Shown here piece after piece: positions 1 through 12,945 of a stretch of DNA of 64,000 nucleotides. The position numbers were made by a program, and so were the translations under genes. The notes under the pieces are model-generated. The model saw nothing but the letters and a program-made list of their open reading frames with translations. It had not been told where the DNA came from and ran no database searches. This DNA comes from Macrotrachela quadricornifera (lineage: Eukaryota; Rotifera; Eurotatoria; Philodinida; Philodinidae). The stretch lies in assembly GCA_022393335.1 (NCBI GenBank), contig JAJEKB010020600.1:578115-642114 (forward strand), in the 5' to 3' direction. How positions within the stretch are numbered: position 1 is the first letter of the stretch; each line of letters opens with the position of its first letter.

Positions 1-938
1 GAATAAATAAAAAAAATACTCAACACTCCGAACAAGCTGTTCTTATTAGGAACTTTGTCTGTATATTTCCATTTTTGATGAACTTCAATTTGATATAAAA
101 TTTGTGAACGATACTGTAAAATAACAGCGTTACTCCTTGACCAAAATATTTTCGGTAATCTGGCACTTTTCTACTATTACAAAACTATGTGCAGGTTCTA
201 CTGCCGTACGACTTCTCTAAAACAGAAGATACTATCTTTTGATACCTTGGTCAAAATTTTCAAATTGTTGGGTTGTACATCGCTGGTTTCTTGGTGTTTG
301 GCAAATGAGAATGAAAAAAGACTTTAGCGTGAATATGCCAGGCGGCATAGCCTACCTTTTATTGTAATCTGTTCAGCATATTGGTGGTTTGTTCTATAGG
401 TGATAACAAATGAGTATATGATTATGACAGTTCGTAACGTGTCCTATAGGAATAGATATATCTAGGGATACACCAGTTCCAGTACATTGGACACCAATCA
501 GACTAGATCCCAACTTGACTGAGTCCTCATCCACCTACTCTTGAGAAGATACTCGGATCTTCAAGTTTTTATATATGGGATAGATCTCGGGTCCTCAAAG
601 GCTACTATTCGATCTACATAATAATAGTACTTTACGCACAAATATATATTCAATTTATTCATGAATATTCCTTCATGGATAATTTGGCCACAAGAATATT
701 TGTAATATGAAATATCATTATATATAGAATGATAGAACCTGTGAAAGCAAATGTGTTTCATATTATAAAGTTTATTTCGTAAAAATCAAGTTTTAGAAAC
801 TAAGTGTTTACCATCAAATGAAAAGCTAAAATACGTTTTTTTTTCTTCAGTGAACAAGTGATTCAATAAATTAAACTATCTGCGAATCTTTCTCATCAAC
901 ATACAAATTGTCATTACTTTGAAAGTATTTTAAAGAAG
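1..938. other. Non-genic stretch with a diverged repeat fragment
   Basis: I see no convincing gene. Bases about 68-165 resemble the interior of the hAT-type foldback at 42078-43404 (around 42985-43070): both carry a CCATTTTTGA.GA.CTT.AATTTG.TATAA module followed by an ACAGCGTTAC box. The rest, up to the stop codon of the transporter, shows no structure I recognise. The open frame at 561-761 has no family resemblance and is taken as chance. Confidence 0.35.
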
Positions 939-3900
939 TTAGTCAAAAATATTTTGTGAAAGCATTTGATAATAAGCTCCATTAAAGTTAAATAATTCTG
1001 TGTGAGTACCAGTTTCTATTACATGCCCTCGATCAACCACAAAAATGAGATCGCATGAGCGTATAGTTGATAGACGATGAGCAATAGTGAGTGAAGTACG
1101 ATTTGTATCGATTTGTTGATTTTGTTCAAGAGTTTCGAGTATTATCTATAGAAAATATCGCCTTTTCACAGGAAAAAATTAGAAAAAAAAACAAACTTGT
1201 TCATTGTGCGTGTCCATTGCACTAGTAGCTTCGTCTAAGAGAAGCACTTTTGGTTGTCGAAAAAAAGCTCGAGCAATTGCAATGCGTTGTTTTTCACCAC
1301 CCGATAAGAAGCCACCTTTTATACCCACTCGTGTTTCATAACCCTGAAATAAAACATAACGAACGATAGATTGTCATACAATGACATACTTGAGGAAGTT
1401 TTCGAATAAATTCATGAATATTAGCTCTAGTAGCTGCTTCAATAATATGGTCTATTGAAACTTTCTCTTGGCCGTAGGCTATATTCTCTGCGATTGTTAA
1501 ATTAAAGAGGATTGGTTCTTGACTCACTAACCCAAAACAGGAGCGAAGCCATTGAATATTGAGTCGTCGAATGTCAACACCATCAAGACGCTAGAATTTA
1601 TTCAGAACTTATATCGATTCATCAAAGTATAAGAAGCAAGATCTGAATTACCACTTCGCCGCATGTGACATCATAGAACCGTTGCATAAGTTGAATAACT
1701 GTTGATTTACCACAGCCAGATTCGCCTAGATCAGTGATAATAAGCATATATCAATGGAAAAAATTGAGTTATACGTACCGACAAGTGCTACATGTTGACC
1801 TAGATAAAAGAAAATAGAAGGAATCGATGAGCGAAGTTGAAACGTCTACATATCTCACTTACCCGGCTTTATAGACAATCGAAAATTTTTTAGAATTACT
1901 GATTCTGGTCGACAGGGATAGGCAAATGTGACGTGATCAAATTCGATTTCACCACGAAAGACATCCTATATATACCATGTTCATTGCGTATTTTAAATAT
2001 ATAGCCAAAAAGATAATTTTATTGTTACAATTTTTACTTACTAGTTTTTCACCTTCTGTTGAACTATTATCAATATCAGGTGTGCGATCAAACAAATCAA
2101 AAAAACTTTCGGCACTTGTTAGTGAATCTCCCAAATTTTCAAATCTATATTCAAAAAATTTAAAAAGAAAAAGACAAAGCCGTTCTAAGTACTCACGTTT
2201 TCCAGATAGTACGAATGGCTTGCATAAAAAAAGTAGCAAAAGCAAAGACTCTGAAACAAGATTTAATCAATGTATCCATTTTCTGCAAAATATAGAATAA
2301 TCTTCTTATTTACACAATCATTTTTTCCGGCTTCATTTTATTTTCTTCTACGAGAATCAGAGCATACCAATAGGTTATTGCTGCAGTCAATGAATCCAAA
2401 TTCCAAGCGATGGAAATTAGAAATACTGCTATTATCGAATGATTTTGATAAAGTCTATTGAAGCATGACCACTGAAGTACAATAAAATGTAGATAAAATC
2501 ACTTACTTATATGCTTCCTGAATTAACTTAGAATAATGTTTCAAAACTGTCTGTTCGATCATCAAGTGTTTTACAGTTCGTATATTGTGAATAATTTCGT
2601 TAGCAAGCTAGAAGAAAAGATAATTTTTAGAATCGATATGTAACTCATTCTTACCGAACTTGCTTGTCCTATTAAAGAGCGACATCGCACATTCAAACGT
2701 TTCTGTAGTTTCATGTATATATAAGCGAGAATAAAGAATACTAAAAATGACATGATTATAATGAGTGTTATTTGCCAACTCAATAGTAATCCAAGTATGA
2801 GAGCAAAAATCATCATAGCCGAAGTTTCACAAAAAACACCTAGGCGTACTCCTGTCATTTTTTGAACGGCTAAGGCGTCAGACGAGAGACGATTACAAAT
2901 AGCACCGACACTATTTTCCACTCGATCGAAATAAGCTACTTCTTGACGAAGCAAACATGCAAAAGTTGTTGCGCGAATACGATGCGTGAGTTTTGCACCT
3001 GCTTTGGCAAAAATCGAGAACTGCACAAATATATAAGACAAATTATTATCATTTTCATTAGATGAATTATTACTTGAAAGATGCGGATTCCCATCCCAAT
3101 AATACCTAGCAATATGATTAAAGAACTGAAAATAAGCACTTGATTCAGTTGTGTAGTGTAGACGCTGCTTTTAAAAGCCTGTAACAAAGAAATATAAATG
3201 GTTAATTTTGTGAAAAATCTGGATAGAAACAAAGAATAATTTACAAGAACTAGTTTTAGAAGCAACAGCGACAAAATCGGTTGAATTGCACCGGAAGCAA
3301 TACAGGCTATACAACCAATTAGAATAATCATCCATTCTGGACGATTCATGTACAACAATCTTCGAAAGACACCCTGTTGATTTGGTGATGATAATTTTTT
3401 CTAAAAAAATACACTTAGCTGAAAACAGATGCTTAGAAATGATTGTATTACAGAATGTTTTTCTTCTCTTAGATCATTTGTCTGGTCTGTTTGAAATGTA
3501 GAATATTCATCTGTTCATATAAAACATTTTATTGGTTTTTTTCACAGTATATTTTGCAGAATTACATACCCATTAGCTTTTTGTTATGCTCGTCTGCTAC
3601 TTGTTGATTCATTGTTTGATTTGTGTCATCTTCCATTCGTTCCATTTTCTGAGACTTAAACATTCCTTGATATATGCCACTTTCGTTGGCAATTAATTCT
3701 TTATGCGTGCCCTGCTCTACTATTCTTCCTTTATTCACTACATAAATAATATGGGCATTTTGAATTGTGGTCAGCCGATGAGCAATAACTATTGTTGTAC
3801 GACCTATTAACAAGCAGATGTGAAACTAGTTTTTAAGAGTATGGTTTGAACCTTTGCATGCTTCATTAAGTGCGTCTTGAACAATCTTTTCACTGACATT

Positions 3901-6900
3901 ATCTAACGCACTCGTTGCTTCGTCCAACAAAAGAAGACTAGGACGTTTAATAAGAGCACGAGCGAGAGCGACTCGTTGTTTTTCACCTCCACTTAATTGA
4001 GCACCACGTTCTCCGACAACTGTTTCATATTTCTATAAACGAAAAGACCAAAAGTTGCAAATACGTACAGAGAAATAAATATCCAATGCAAGCCTTAGGA
4101 AGTCTCATGATAAAATTATGTGCATTGGCTTGCTTTGCTGCTTCTTCAACTTCAGCTCTCGTTGCATTTTGTTTTCCATAACGAATATTTTCATATATAG
4201 TCGTTGCAAAGAGAATCTATTTCGAAGGTGAATTTAGGGAATAGAAAAACGAAATAAACATACAGGTTCTTGATTGACAATACCAATATGTTGTCGCAAT
4301 TGTCTTAGACTATATTGATCAATTGAGCGACCATTTATTGTGATGCGACCTGATGACGGATTATAAAATCGTAACAAAAGTGAGAGACATGTACTTTTTC
4401 CTAGTTTTTTAAGATCAAATCAATTTTTGGATATCTTAGCTTCTTATATGAAACTTACCGCAACCACTAGGACCTACAATTGCCGTTGTCTTGCCAGCAC
4501 GAGCCAAGAAAGTGAGATTTGTCACGACAGACACATCTGGTCGAACTGGATACATAAAATTCACATTATCAAACAGAATATCACCTTCTATATCGAAAGA
4601 ATCTTTGTCCAATTCGTTTTCATCCCATATATGTTTCTCATCTATATCCTTTTCAAATGCCTAAAACGTATAAATGAAAAAACACCATATTGACTGGTGT
4701 AAATCTTCAGATATGCATTCCTACCTCATCTAAGATTCCGAATGTCTCTACTGCTGCACCTTGGGCTTCTGATAATGATTGCATAAAGAGACCAAAATAA
4801 CCAATAAAAGTGACGCCTTGTGCAAAGACAGTTACTATCTATACGAAAAAAAGAAATATTATGTGGCTTAATTGGTTATATATTGAAAAAGAGATAACTC
4901 ACAACAAGAATATCACTTATAGTCGTTTTAGGCTGTTCAACATGATGTATCAGAAAAAAACCAATAATGAAACCAGTTGAATAAATTAGATTAGTTATAA
5001 AAAAAACCCAGCTAATAAAAATTCCATACGCAGCGCCTTTTCGTATGCTACTCCATCCGGTTGCAATCAGTTCCTTATCGTATCTGGCGATAAAGTATAA
5101 CGTGACAATGTTAGAAATTTCGGCAAAAAGGCCGCGAGTGAGAAAATTACTGACCGTTTTTTTTCGAATTCTCCACCATTAAGAGATAAAACAGTACGAA
5201 GAGAACTGAAGACTTCGTCAGCTATTTCATTTGCTCTCGAATATGAATTCAATTCGTTCATTGTTTCTCGAGCGGTCAACTATTTTCAATTGAGGAAATT
5301 AATCTTAACAAAATAAATGCATACCTTAGAAAATATGTAAGACCCACCAAGGATCAACGGTAAGAAAACAAGCATGATCAGAGTAAGTAGCCAATTAATA
5401 ACAAACGCAACAATAATAATAAGTAATGTAGACAGAAACACTTCCAATATCACCGCTAAATTCAAACCAATGCCTTCAGCGATTATATCAATATTACTAT
5501 AAAAAAAGTCGCGCAGTGCTGTTTATTGAAAAACGTGAAAATACTCACTCGAAGAGTCTGTTGCGAAGTCGGCCCGTATCACCAGCATCAAAGTAGGAAA
5601 TATTCTAGCAAGAACTAGATATAGTAGACTAACAACAAGAACTAATTGTTTCATATCATTTAGAGGTCCCATAAAAAATCATTAGTAAGATATTTGTTTT
5701 TAGGAATTTAATTGGTCCGATGATAAGGATCATAATGAAGGACGGATGAACATGAGAATAAGAAAACGAGCAATCTGTCTTGTTTTTGTATGCTTTCGAT
5801 TGTTTTCTAACTGCTGCCAGTTACAGCAAACTGTTCTCTAAGAAAAAATGGCAAGAAAGTCAATGTCTCACATACAGCAGTCGACAGTTTGTGATTAAGA
5901 ACGTGTAATACTTCAGATTGCAAAATGCCTTATTCAGATCTAGAGATGTGTGAAAAAAGTAATCAATTTTTCATATTTTACTCTACTTAAAATATTGATA
6001 TTTCGATGCTTGTTTTCATTATGTGAAGTAGTTATGTGTGTGTAAAACATTCTAAACCCATATTTATTTAGAGAATCAACTAGAATTTGATTGATAAATG
6101 GATCGAAATCAGAAAAATTATGTTTAAGAACACTGAAGCATTCCTATTTGTCTTATAACTTTCGTTTTTTGAATGATTTGTTTCAAGCCATGCAAAGTTG
6201 GAATGTATCTGTTATTTTTCTTGACTTTTTTCAAAACTAATACCCGAAATTGCACAGCTAGAAGAAAATTCTTTGATTTTGTAAATAATTCCTGAACTAC
6301 TTTACGCGTCGCGCTGAGTCTTCTGTTTGATAAGGATACACAATATCAACCTTTTTTTGTCGCATCATAATGTACAGATTACATGGATAAGTTGATTCAT
6401 TCTTATACTATTGGTTTCATTAAACTTGTGTGAATTAATCTCGATGCCACGAAATGATAAACGAGGATTGTGATTTTCAAAATATCAACTAATGAAACAG
6501 GGCCACTAGATTTAACGTAGATCACTAAAAAGTTTTTTATCGTCAATGTGTGAACAACTTCTGTAAAGAGCAAATATAAGTTAGTCTAAATCTTTTCACT
6601 TTTGTTAAACATAATGCTATTTCCTTCATTTCTAAATTGACTCTGTAAAAGTTTCGCAATACTTGCTTTCAATCGTTATATACTCAAATATTAGCACTAT
6701 ACTAATCGATTTTCAAGCAAAAACAATGGTTTATTATGTTGCGTCTGTGATATACATAATCGTTAACCTACCCGCTGAATAATTGATCGAAATAGCAAAA
6801 TGCTTGCGCGAGAGGTTTGCCGTTTCGCAACAATCATAAAAGGCGCGTATTCAAAAAAATTGCAGAAGCATTGAATAACGGCAGTGACTATATTGTAAAA

Positions 6901-7673
6901 AATTTGATGTAGCGTTTCTTTAAACTTGAGAAAAAAGTACTATTTGACTTACTAAACAACCAATGTATTAATCTAATCGTTTGGGATCTCTTTGAAGACC
7001 AAAATGGGTTTGAGAATGTGCTGTTTTTCAAATTATAACTGTGGCAGAACCTAGGATTATTCAGTGAAATATGTAAATAAGATGAAACAAGGAATATATG
7101 CGCTCATTTACTTATGTAATCGCTCATAATTGAATGAATTGAGTTCAATACCGAATTCACATTCATTATTGATTGTTTTATTAAATAATAATTTTTGTTG
7201 TTGATCAGAAAACGTGCTCGAGAACGATAGTTCAGCAAAAGAGCCAGTAAGCCTGGCGAAAAGAACTAAATTTGTGGTGGTAATCCCAGCTTGTAATATC
7301 ATACCGAGCAAACCGACACATAAGATAAGATAGTCGGCGCGATTGGCAAAGCGAAACTAAATTCAACCGAATGAATATATATAGTAATAGAGAATTTTTC
7401 TCGACATACTAGTTGAAAGATGCCGACTGATGCTTCTTGCTTTACAGACTTAATATCATCGATCAGTTTATAAGAAGTGCCACGTGTCTGTTTACTTGTA
7501 AAATAGGAAAACCATTTCGAGAAATTATGATTTCTAAAAGATACTCTTAATTTGTTTGTATGAATTCATTCAATGACATCTTACTTGCTACTTGTCTGCA
7601 TATGATTATTTTCATTGTTATTGTTTGAGGGACGATCGTTGTTATATAATAGCGAAGCCTTCGTATCATCCAT
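939..7673 (-). CDS. ABCB-type multidrug transporter (P-glycoprotein-like), about 20 exons
   Basis: ATP-driven exporter of lipophilic compounds or lipids in a cell membrane. The order is TMD1-NBD1-TMD2-NBD2, as in full-length ABCB proteins. The N-terminus (ATG near 7671, [10 protein letters not shown]) is followed by TM1 (about 7320-7110), a TM2 exon near 6775-6900 ending [17 protein letters not shown], and the coupling motif [10 protein letters not shown] near 5590. NBD1 (about 4680-3560) has Walker A GPSGCG|KST split by an intron, Q-loop IVNQEP, signature LSGGEKQR, Walker [12 protein letters not shown] and H-loop IAHRLTT. A charged linker (KMERMEDD) precedes TMD2 (3420-1990). NBD2 (1970-939) has [31 protein letters not shown] and IAHRLST, ending QNIFD-stop at 939. 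Introns are mostly 50-60 bp with GT-AG ends; two are longer, one about 1.2 kb. All catalytic motifs of both sites look intact. Exact exon borders are inferred. Substrate is unknown. Confidence 0.93.
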
Positions 7674-7850
7674 TTTCATCGATTACAGCTACTAACGTAG
7701 AGAGAGAAGAAATAAGTGTTCGAATAAAGATACATGCATTATAAATATTTGAATGCTGCTTCGCTTGATTAAATATACTATTTGTCCTTCATATTTTGTG
7801 ACTATGGAGATCCGTGCATATTGCATCACGGCACACCAACAATTAAGCTT
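7674..7850. other. Upstream flank of the ABC transporter
   Basis: Short AT-rich stretch between the transporter start and the first arm of the Penelope-associated inverted repeat. It would contain the transporter's promoter and 5' UTR, but no TATA box or other element can be assigned with confidence. CAACAATTAAGCT at 7837-7849 recurs in the same orientation at 13084-13096, just outside the other arm. Confidence 0.3.
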
Positions 7851-7962
7851 TTAAATAGAATGATAAAATAGTAAATGTACACTGATTTATATATATATAT
7901 ATATGTATTTATTTTATAATAAACCAGAGCTTTCGGCATGTCAAATGCCATCATCAGTAGCA
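7851..7962 (+). repeat. Left arm of 110-bp inverted repeat bounding the Penelope region
   Basis: This arm matches 12946-13050 in reverse complement, including a (TA)n run and the block CAGAGCTTTCGGCATGTC followed by GCCATCATCAG. It most likely represents end sequences of the Penelope-like element (these elements commonly carry inverted, partly duplicated ends). The arm pair encloses about 5 kb holding the retroelement fragments and nested hAT elements. Confidence 0.75.
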
Positions 7963-8170
7963 ATAGCAATAAAAATAGAATAAAATAGTAGAAGTATCAA
8001 AAAAAATTAGAAAGATAGAATATTCTAATTTATTTTATTTTATCTTATTTTATTATGAATAAATATTGAATAGACGATGATTGTCAATAATGGATTAAAC
8101 AGTTCATGCATCTTTTTGAGTCACCTGGATGATTTGGTGAAAGCTGATGACATTGATTAGGTATTTGATT

Positions 8171-8891
8171 CAGAGTTGGATCCAGTCCAGCTTTTTCGGA
8201 CCGAACCGGACCGGCCGATTACCGGGTGGTCTTAAGATGCAATTTGTCCGGCAGAAACCGACAAAAAATCGGTCGATCCAATCACAAGGTTCAATCTGCA
8301 AAAACTAGAAAGTCAAAATAAGCGAAAAAAGTCGCTTTTTTATATTAGATGCCATACTTTAACCTTTTCATAGCTGCGAATTTTCACAATTGCAGAAGAC
8401 TAATAGTTGATATAATTTTTACAGCAACAGGAGATCTGTTTTCATATTCAAATAATGAAGATATGAAGTAACAACAACTAGCCATTAGGAATTGTTCACA
8501 GTCAGTAACAAAGTGTAGAAAAGTGAGCCCAAAATCTCGAACACTGAAATGTTTAGTTCAAACAATATTTAGCTTCTGATGAGCTGTTAACTTTTCATGA
8601 TCATAGTAGACCCATTCTGCATAATTCGGGATCTTCATCATACGATGAGGAAAAGAAGATACAAAATTTATAGATGAAACTTTAATGACAACTATAAATT
8701 TATCAGTAGAAACTGTTTACAGTCAAATTTTTTTATTTTTGATATCATGAAAATCAATAAAAATGAGATAAATACATTAATTTAGCTTTCATGCCCTAAA
8801 ATTTGATAAAAATACCGGTCATACCGGTGTACACCGGTTTTAAAAGCGCGACTGCATCGAACCGGACCGACCGGTCCGGTTCCAAGTCTGA
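8171..8891. mobile_element. Non-autonomous hAT-type element, 8-bp TSD ATTTGATT
   Basis: Terminal inverted repeats begin CAGAGTTGGATCC and, from the other end, CAGACTTGGAACC. They lead into ACCGGACCGG-rich subterminal palindromes that contrast sharply with the AT-rich surroundings. An exact 8-bp duplication ATTTGATT lies at 8163-8170 and 8892-8899. Eight-bp target duplications with CAG...CTG ends are diagnostic of the hAT superfamily. No transposase frame is visible, so it is a MITE-like passenger mobilised in trans. Confidence 0.88.
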
Positions 8892-8899
8892 TTTGATTA

Positions 8900-9309
8900 T
8901 ATTTGTTATTATGAAATATGATGTAATCGGTTGTTTGACGCGAGGTGTTTTTTGAGAGGAATTAGGGGGTTTATGTTTATGATATGTGTTTTATATATTG
9001 ATTATATATTGTTAGTATTTGAGTAGTTTACCTCGTTTTGTTAGATATTTGATGATATATCTTAGATATATACGTTCTAGGGAACGTTTTTGGTGGGTTT
9101 AGGAGAATTTTTGATGGTATATATACGTTCGGTTTCTGTCATTTCGTTACCGTTGTGCTTGTTGGCTTTTGAAAGTTGTAGTATTATTTTTTTGAACTGT
9201 TGGATTTTTTCTGTTTTTCGGGGTAAGTACGAATTTCTGGTTTTTGTGTTAATTATTAGTAGAAAAAAACAAAAAGCCCACCCCTTACCCCACTCCGGTT
9301 CCACTTAAA
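8900..9309. other. T/G-skewed stretch, possibly organellar in origin
   Basis: The plus strand is strongly depleted in C and A relative to T and G, unlike flanking DNA but as expected for mitochondrial DNA. A 72-residue hydrophobic open frame (9090-9308) is present without recognisable homology. It abuts the LSU-rRNA-like segment, so the two could be one organelle-derived insertion. This is inference from composition only. Confidence 0.25.
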
Positions 9310-9580
9310 GTACCAGATTCTTCACCGTGGGTTGCCAACAGGTACACCGATGAAAAATATTCTCCAGGTGTTCTTGTTAGCTAGACGTTCGGATCCTTAG
9401 CAGATCGTTGATAACTACTCTCCGACTGCGTTGCGCAGACCGGGAAAAGTTCGGATCCGAACCTGTTCCTTTTGTACTGGATAGTAGAATCGAACGTTAT
9501 GCTATCGGTTCATGACGCCGATAGCCTGTTTATCCATCCTTTACGATTAAGTGGTAGTACTTTGTTGTGATGTGTAAGAT
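9310..9580 (-). rRNA. LSU rRNA-like segment (reduced, organelle-like), probable insertion
   Basis: Read on the minus strand, 9510-9540 gives GGATAAACAGGCTATCGG, resembling the peptidyl-transferase segment GGATAACAGGCT of LSU rRNA. About 60 nt later CCAGTACAAAAGGAAC (about 9465-9480) resembles the sarcin-ricin loop AGTACGAGAGGA. A GTAGTTATC...TCTGCTAAGGATC...TCTAGCTAA run then recalls LSU domain VI. Spacing between the landmarks is far shorter than in bacterial or cytosolic LSU rRNA, suggesting a reduced mitochondrial molecule or a decayed copy. It lies inside a mobile-element nest, so a nuclear mitochondrial insertion is the simplest reading. Homology is judged by eye only. Confidence 0.35.
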
Positions 9581-9961
9581 TTATATATATATGATTTTCT
9601 TTTCGTTCTGTGGGTTAGATATTCTTTTTTGTTTTCTTTGACTATCTAACCCTTGCGGACATCTATCTGTTATTTTATCTATATAAAATGATAATTATAT
9701 GTCGTTGGTCACTAGAATATATATTTGGGTATATTTGAGAATGAAAACATAGACTTTCAAAAAAAAATAATGGAATGTTTTTTAGTAGCAAGTTAAATAT
9801 TAAAATTAAATTTGAAGAAGAGATTTTATTGAACTGCCTTGTTGAGTTTTGGGAAAATATTTCTAATTAATTGATATAATTTGTCTATTCTTTTGTAAAT
9901 GCAGAGTTTTTGTGAAAGAATAATATCAACAAATTGTAATAATTTTCTACCTTATCGCGCA

Positions 9962-10029
9962 CTCTAAAAAAATAGGAACTTTACCTAACCTTTTTCAAAG
10001 TTTCGGTAAAGTTCCTATTTTTTTTAGTG
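9962..10029. repeat. Near-perfect 22-bp-stem hairpin mini-element
   Basis: The left arm 9964-9985 (CTAAAAAAATAGGAACTTTACC) and its complement at 10005-10027 flank a 19-nt loop; the outer bases CACT/AGTG extend the symmetry. It sits immediately before the first recognisable codons of the Penelope reverse transcriptase, whose N-terminal part is missing. It may be a tiny MITE at the truncation point. Confidence 0.7.
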
Positions 10030-10033
10030 TATA

Positions 10034-12640
10034 GTGATAACCAGACCTGATAAAGGCAAAAGTGTTGTAATAATGAATCGTACTGGTTATATTCAAAAAT
10101 TAGAACAAATTTTAAGTGATACTTCAAAATTTCGATTGTTAGATAGTGATCCTATCGGTTGTCGTGAAACTGCGTTGACATCTCTATTAAGAAAAATGAA
10201 AAATGAAGAATGGTTAGCTGAACAGGAGTATCGATACATTAAACCGGTAGGTTCAATTCCAGCAAGATTATATGGTTTACGAAAAGTTCATAAGGACAAT
10301 GTACCACTTATACTTATTATATCTTATATATAATCATATAATTATCGTCTAGGTAAATTTCTTGTTCATATTATCAAGCCTATATGAGACAGTACGTATT
10401 CATTAAAAAACACTGATGCCTTTTTAAAATTCTTAAAAGGAAATTCGTCATTATCAATTCACAAAATGATCAGCTTCGACATAGAAAGTTTATTTACAAA
10501 TATACCAGTTATTAGAACAATTGATATCATTTGTGATAAACTGTATTGCACCGATCTAAAATTAAAGCCATATATTCTTGAATATTATTTTCGTCAACTG
10601 CTAGAATATGCTACGAAATGGATCCATTTTCTCTTTAACAACAAATATTATGACCAATGTGATGGAGTTTCAATGGACAAACCATTAACAGCAGAGATAG
10701 GCAGCTCCGACTATTTCTCGCTGCAGCTCAGCTCCATTCTGACTTCGCTCTCGCTCACTCCAGCTCCACTCTGCTAACCAAGACCTTTTCCACTTTTTTT
10801 GAAAAGCATTTTTCGTTGTTGTTCTTCAGTGTAGTACTATAAGATCCATGAATTTAAGTTCTTATCCCATAGTATATAAACAACATGGACAAAAATAATC
10901 AAATGTGCAATGACTGCTCGTCAGTTTCACCTATAGTGTGAAAATGAGGTCAGCATTATTACTCTGCTTCTTTCTTTATTTAACGGCGTGTCTCTTCTCG
11001 TTCGTATAATTCTTCATATTTTCTATTCCAGTATCAGGATCAATTCACCGATAGAAAGTTCACTGAACGGCTTGGTCGTTGCATGAATACTTGGCGACTG
11101 TTTGTCTCACGTCTTGCGACTAGTTATTGCATGCGACAGCAATATCGACCGCGATGAATAGTCAATGTATAACTTCTTTCTAATTGGTTGATCACTCACT
11201 ATTCATAAGAATAGTGGAAGAAAAATGGTGTTATTGTTGGATGCCGAAAGAAAGAATCGCTCCGACTCCGCTCCAGCTCAATGATTTTTACAACGCGCTC
11301 CACTTCAGCTGCGCTCCAGGAGCAGAGCTAGCTTCATGGAGCGGCCGCTTCGGAGTCGGAGCTGCCCATCTCTGATTAACAGCTATTTTTGTAGAAGTAT
11401 TTATGGCAGATTTTGAACAACAACGTTTACCTGCTTTTTTAAATGACGAAAATTTAAAATTACTAGCATGGCGTCGTTATGTTGACGATAGATTCACGAT
11501 TGTTCAATCTGATGCAAACAAAGATGAACTTCGTGACTTATTGAATACTTTCGATCCATGCATTAAATTTACTGTTGTACCAGAAGTCGATAATACTATA
11601 CCATTTCTTGATGTATTAGTAAATCGATATATCCAAGGTTTTGACACAACAGTATATAGAAAGGAGTCAGCAACCAAATTAATGTTAAAGTGGTCCAGTT
11701 TAATTTCAACATCATATAAATGGGCATCCATTTATCCATTAGTTAATCGAGCCATACGAATATGTTCTAGACCTGATTTATTACATGATGAACTATTACG
11801 TATTCGAAAAATGGCAGAATTTTATGGTTATTCATCCAACTTTGTACAAAGTATAATAAACAAACAGCTGACTGAATTTTATCAACTAAAACCAAAAGAA
11901 GATCTATTACCACCGACATCAATTACAAATAAATATAAATATGTACAAATATCATATATAGGTGCACCAAGTTATATCTACGGAAAAAGACTGAAAAATA
12001 TTATCAAACAGAGCAATCCAACATGAGATCTGAGGGTAATATACAAAGCAACAAATGAAACTCGACGATACTTTGCAATCAAAGATAAACTGCAGCCAAA
12101 TCAAAAATCCAATATAGTCTATCAAGTATCTTGCTCAGATTGCAATAAAATATATATTGGAAAAATCATTCGGCAGAGTTATCGACGTCTCAATGAACAT
12201 GAAAAAGATGTTGCCAAAGCACTCATTTTCATTACGAAAGCATAATCTCTTGTTCAAGACAGAAAGAACACAAAACAACGTGTCAATCACAAGAATGGTC
12301 ATATCCAAAAGAAACCCTCAACTCAACAATTATGCCGAAGTGTCAGACTTTTGAACAAACAGCTAACGTATCAATCTCAACAACAACATCATCAACTTAA
12401 TCTTCCTTCCTATAAATCTAAATCTGCTTTAGGAAAACACGCATTTACAACTGGACACAACATAAACTTTCAACACATAGATATATTAAACCAAGATCAA
12501 CAACATTATCGTTTATTGGTTAAAGAATCTATTTGTATACGTTCCAAACAACCTAAACTGAACGGCACCGACACTTCGATTCCTCTATACATATATTCCG
12601 TAGGCACCCGAACTAATTCAAGGAATCCACATAATTGAAA
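10034..12640 (+). pseudogene. Penelope-like retroelement ORF (RT + GIY-YIG), broken
   Basis: Retroelement polyprotein with a Penelope-type reverse transcriptase and GIY-YIG endonuclease. Visible blocks in order: TRPDKGKSVVIMNRTGYI (10034 on); YGLRKVHK near 10290; ISFDIESLFTNIPV near 10470 (catalytic Asp of motif A); RRYVDDRFTI near 11475 (motif C); TIPFLDVLVNR near 11600. From about 12045 a shifted frame gives VYKATNETRR then YQVSCSDCNKIYIGK, the GIY-YIG core, and a final basic region to about 12638. Several frameshifts and stops interrupt it, the N-terminus is missing, and a 683-bp hAT element splits it between motifs A and C. It is therefore inactive. The YVDD motif plus GIY-YIG nuclease fits endonuclease-bearing Penelope elements rather than the endonuclease-deficient Athena type. 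Confidence 0.85.
10692..11374. mobile_element. hAT-type MITE inside the Penelope ORF, TSD ATTAACAG
   Basis: Ends are CAGAGATAGGCAGCTCCGAC and, in reverse complement, CAGAGATGGGCAGCTCCGAC. Subterminal sequence is rich in GCTCC/GGAGC repeats (about 10700-10780 and 11255-11370). The 8-bp duplication ATTAACAG lies at 10684-10691 and 11375-11382. One copy of the duplication plus the flanks continues the reverse transcriptase frame without shift, so insertion happened while that frame was open here. No transposase is encoded. Confidence 0.9.
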
Positions 12641-12945
12641 CAATAATCATCATATAACAAAAAACAAATTCAGGTGCCGTAAATATATAAAATAAAATTT
12701 CCTTTAACCAATATACATATTCTTCATCTAGGTTTACAAAAAAAATCAACTCGACACGACAGGTAATCAAATGTCACAAATTCTTTCTTTCTTTCTTTCT
12801 TTCTTGAATTGAAGAAATACCGCACAAAGACTTTTCTATTTAGCATTATTACAACTGATATTTTTCCTTCCTTACTACAAAATTATATACAATCTCAACT
12901 TATCGTATTACATTTAATTATCAAAAATATTCTTCTAAATGACAC
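12641..12945. other. Penelope 3' flank with TTTC microsatellite
   Basis: AT-rich sequence following the GIY-YIG region, with a (TTTC)n tract at about 12783-12804. It probably represents the untranslated 3' end of the Penelope-like element. No gene seen. Confidence 0.45.

Noticed and set aside
1977..2300. Plus-strand open frame of 107 codons
   Set aside because: It is the complement of TMD2-linker and membrane exons of the ABC transporter on the other strand.
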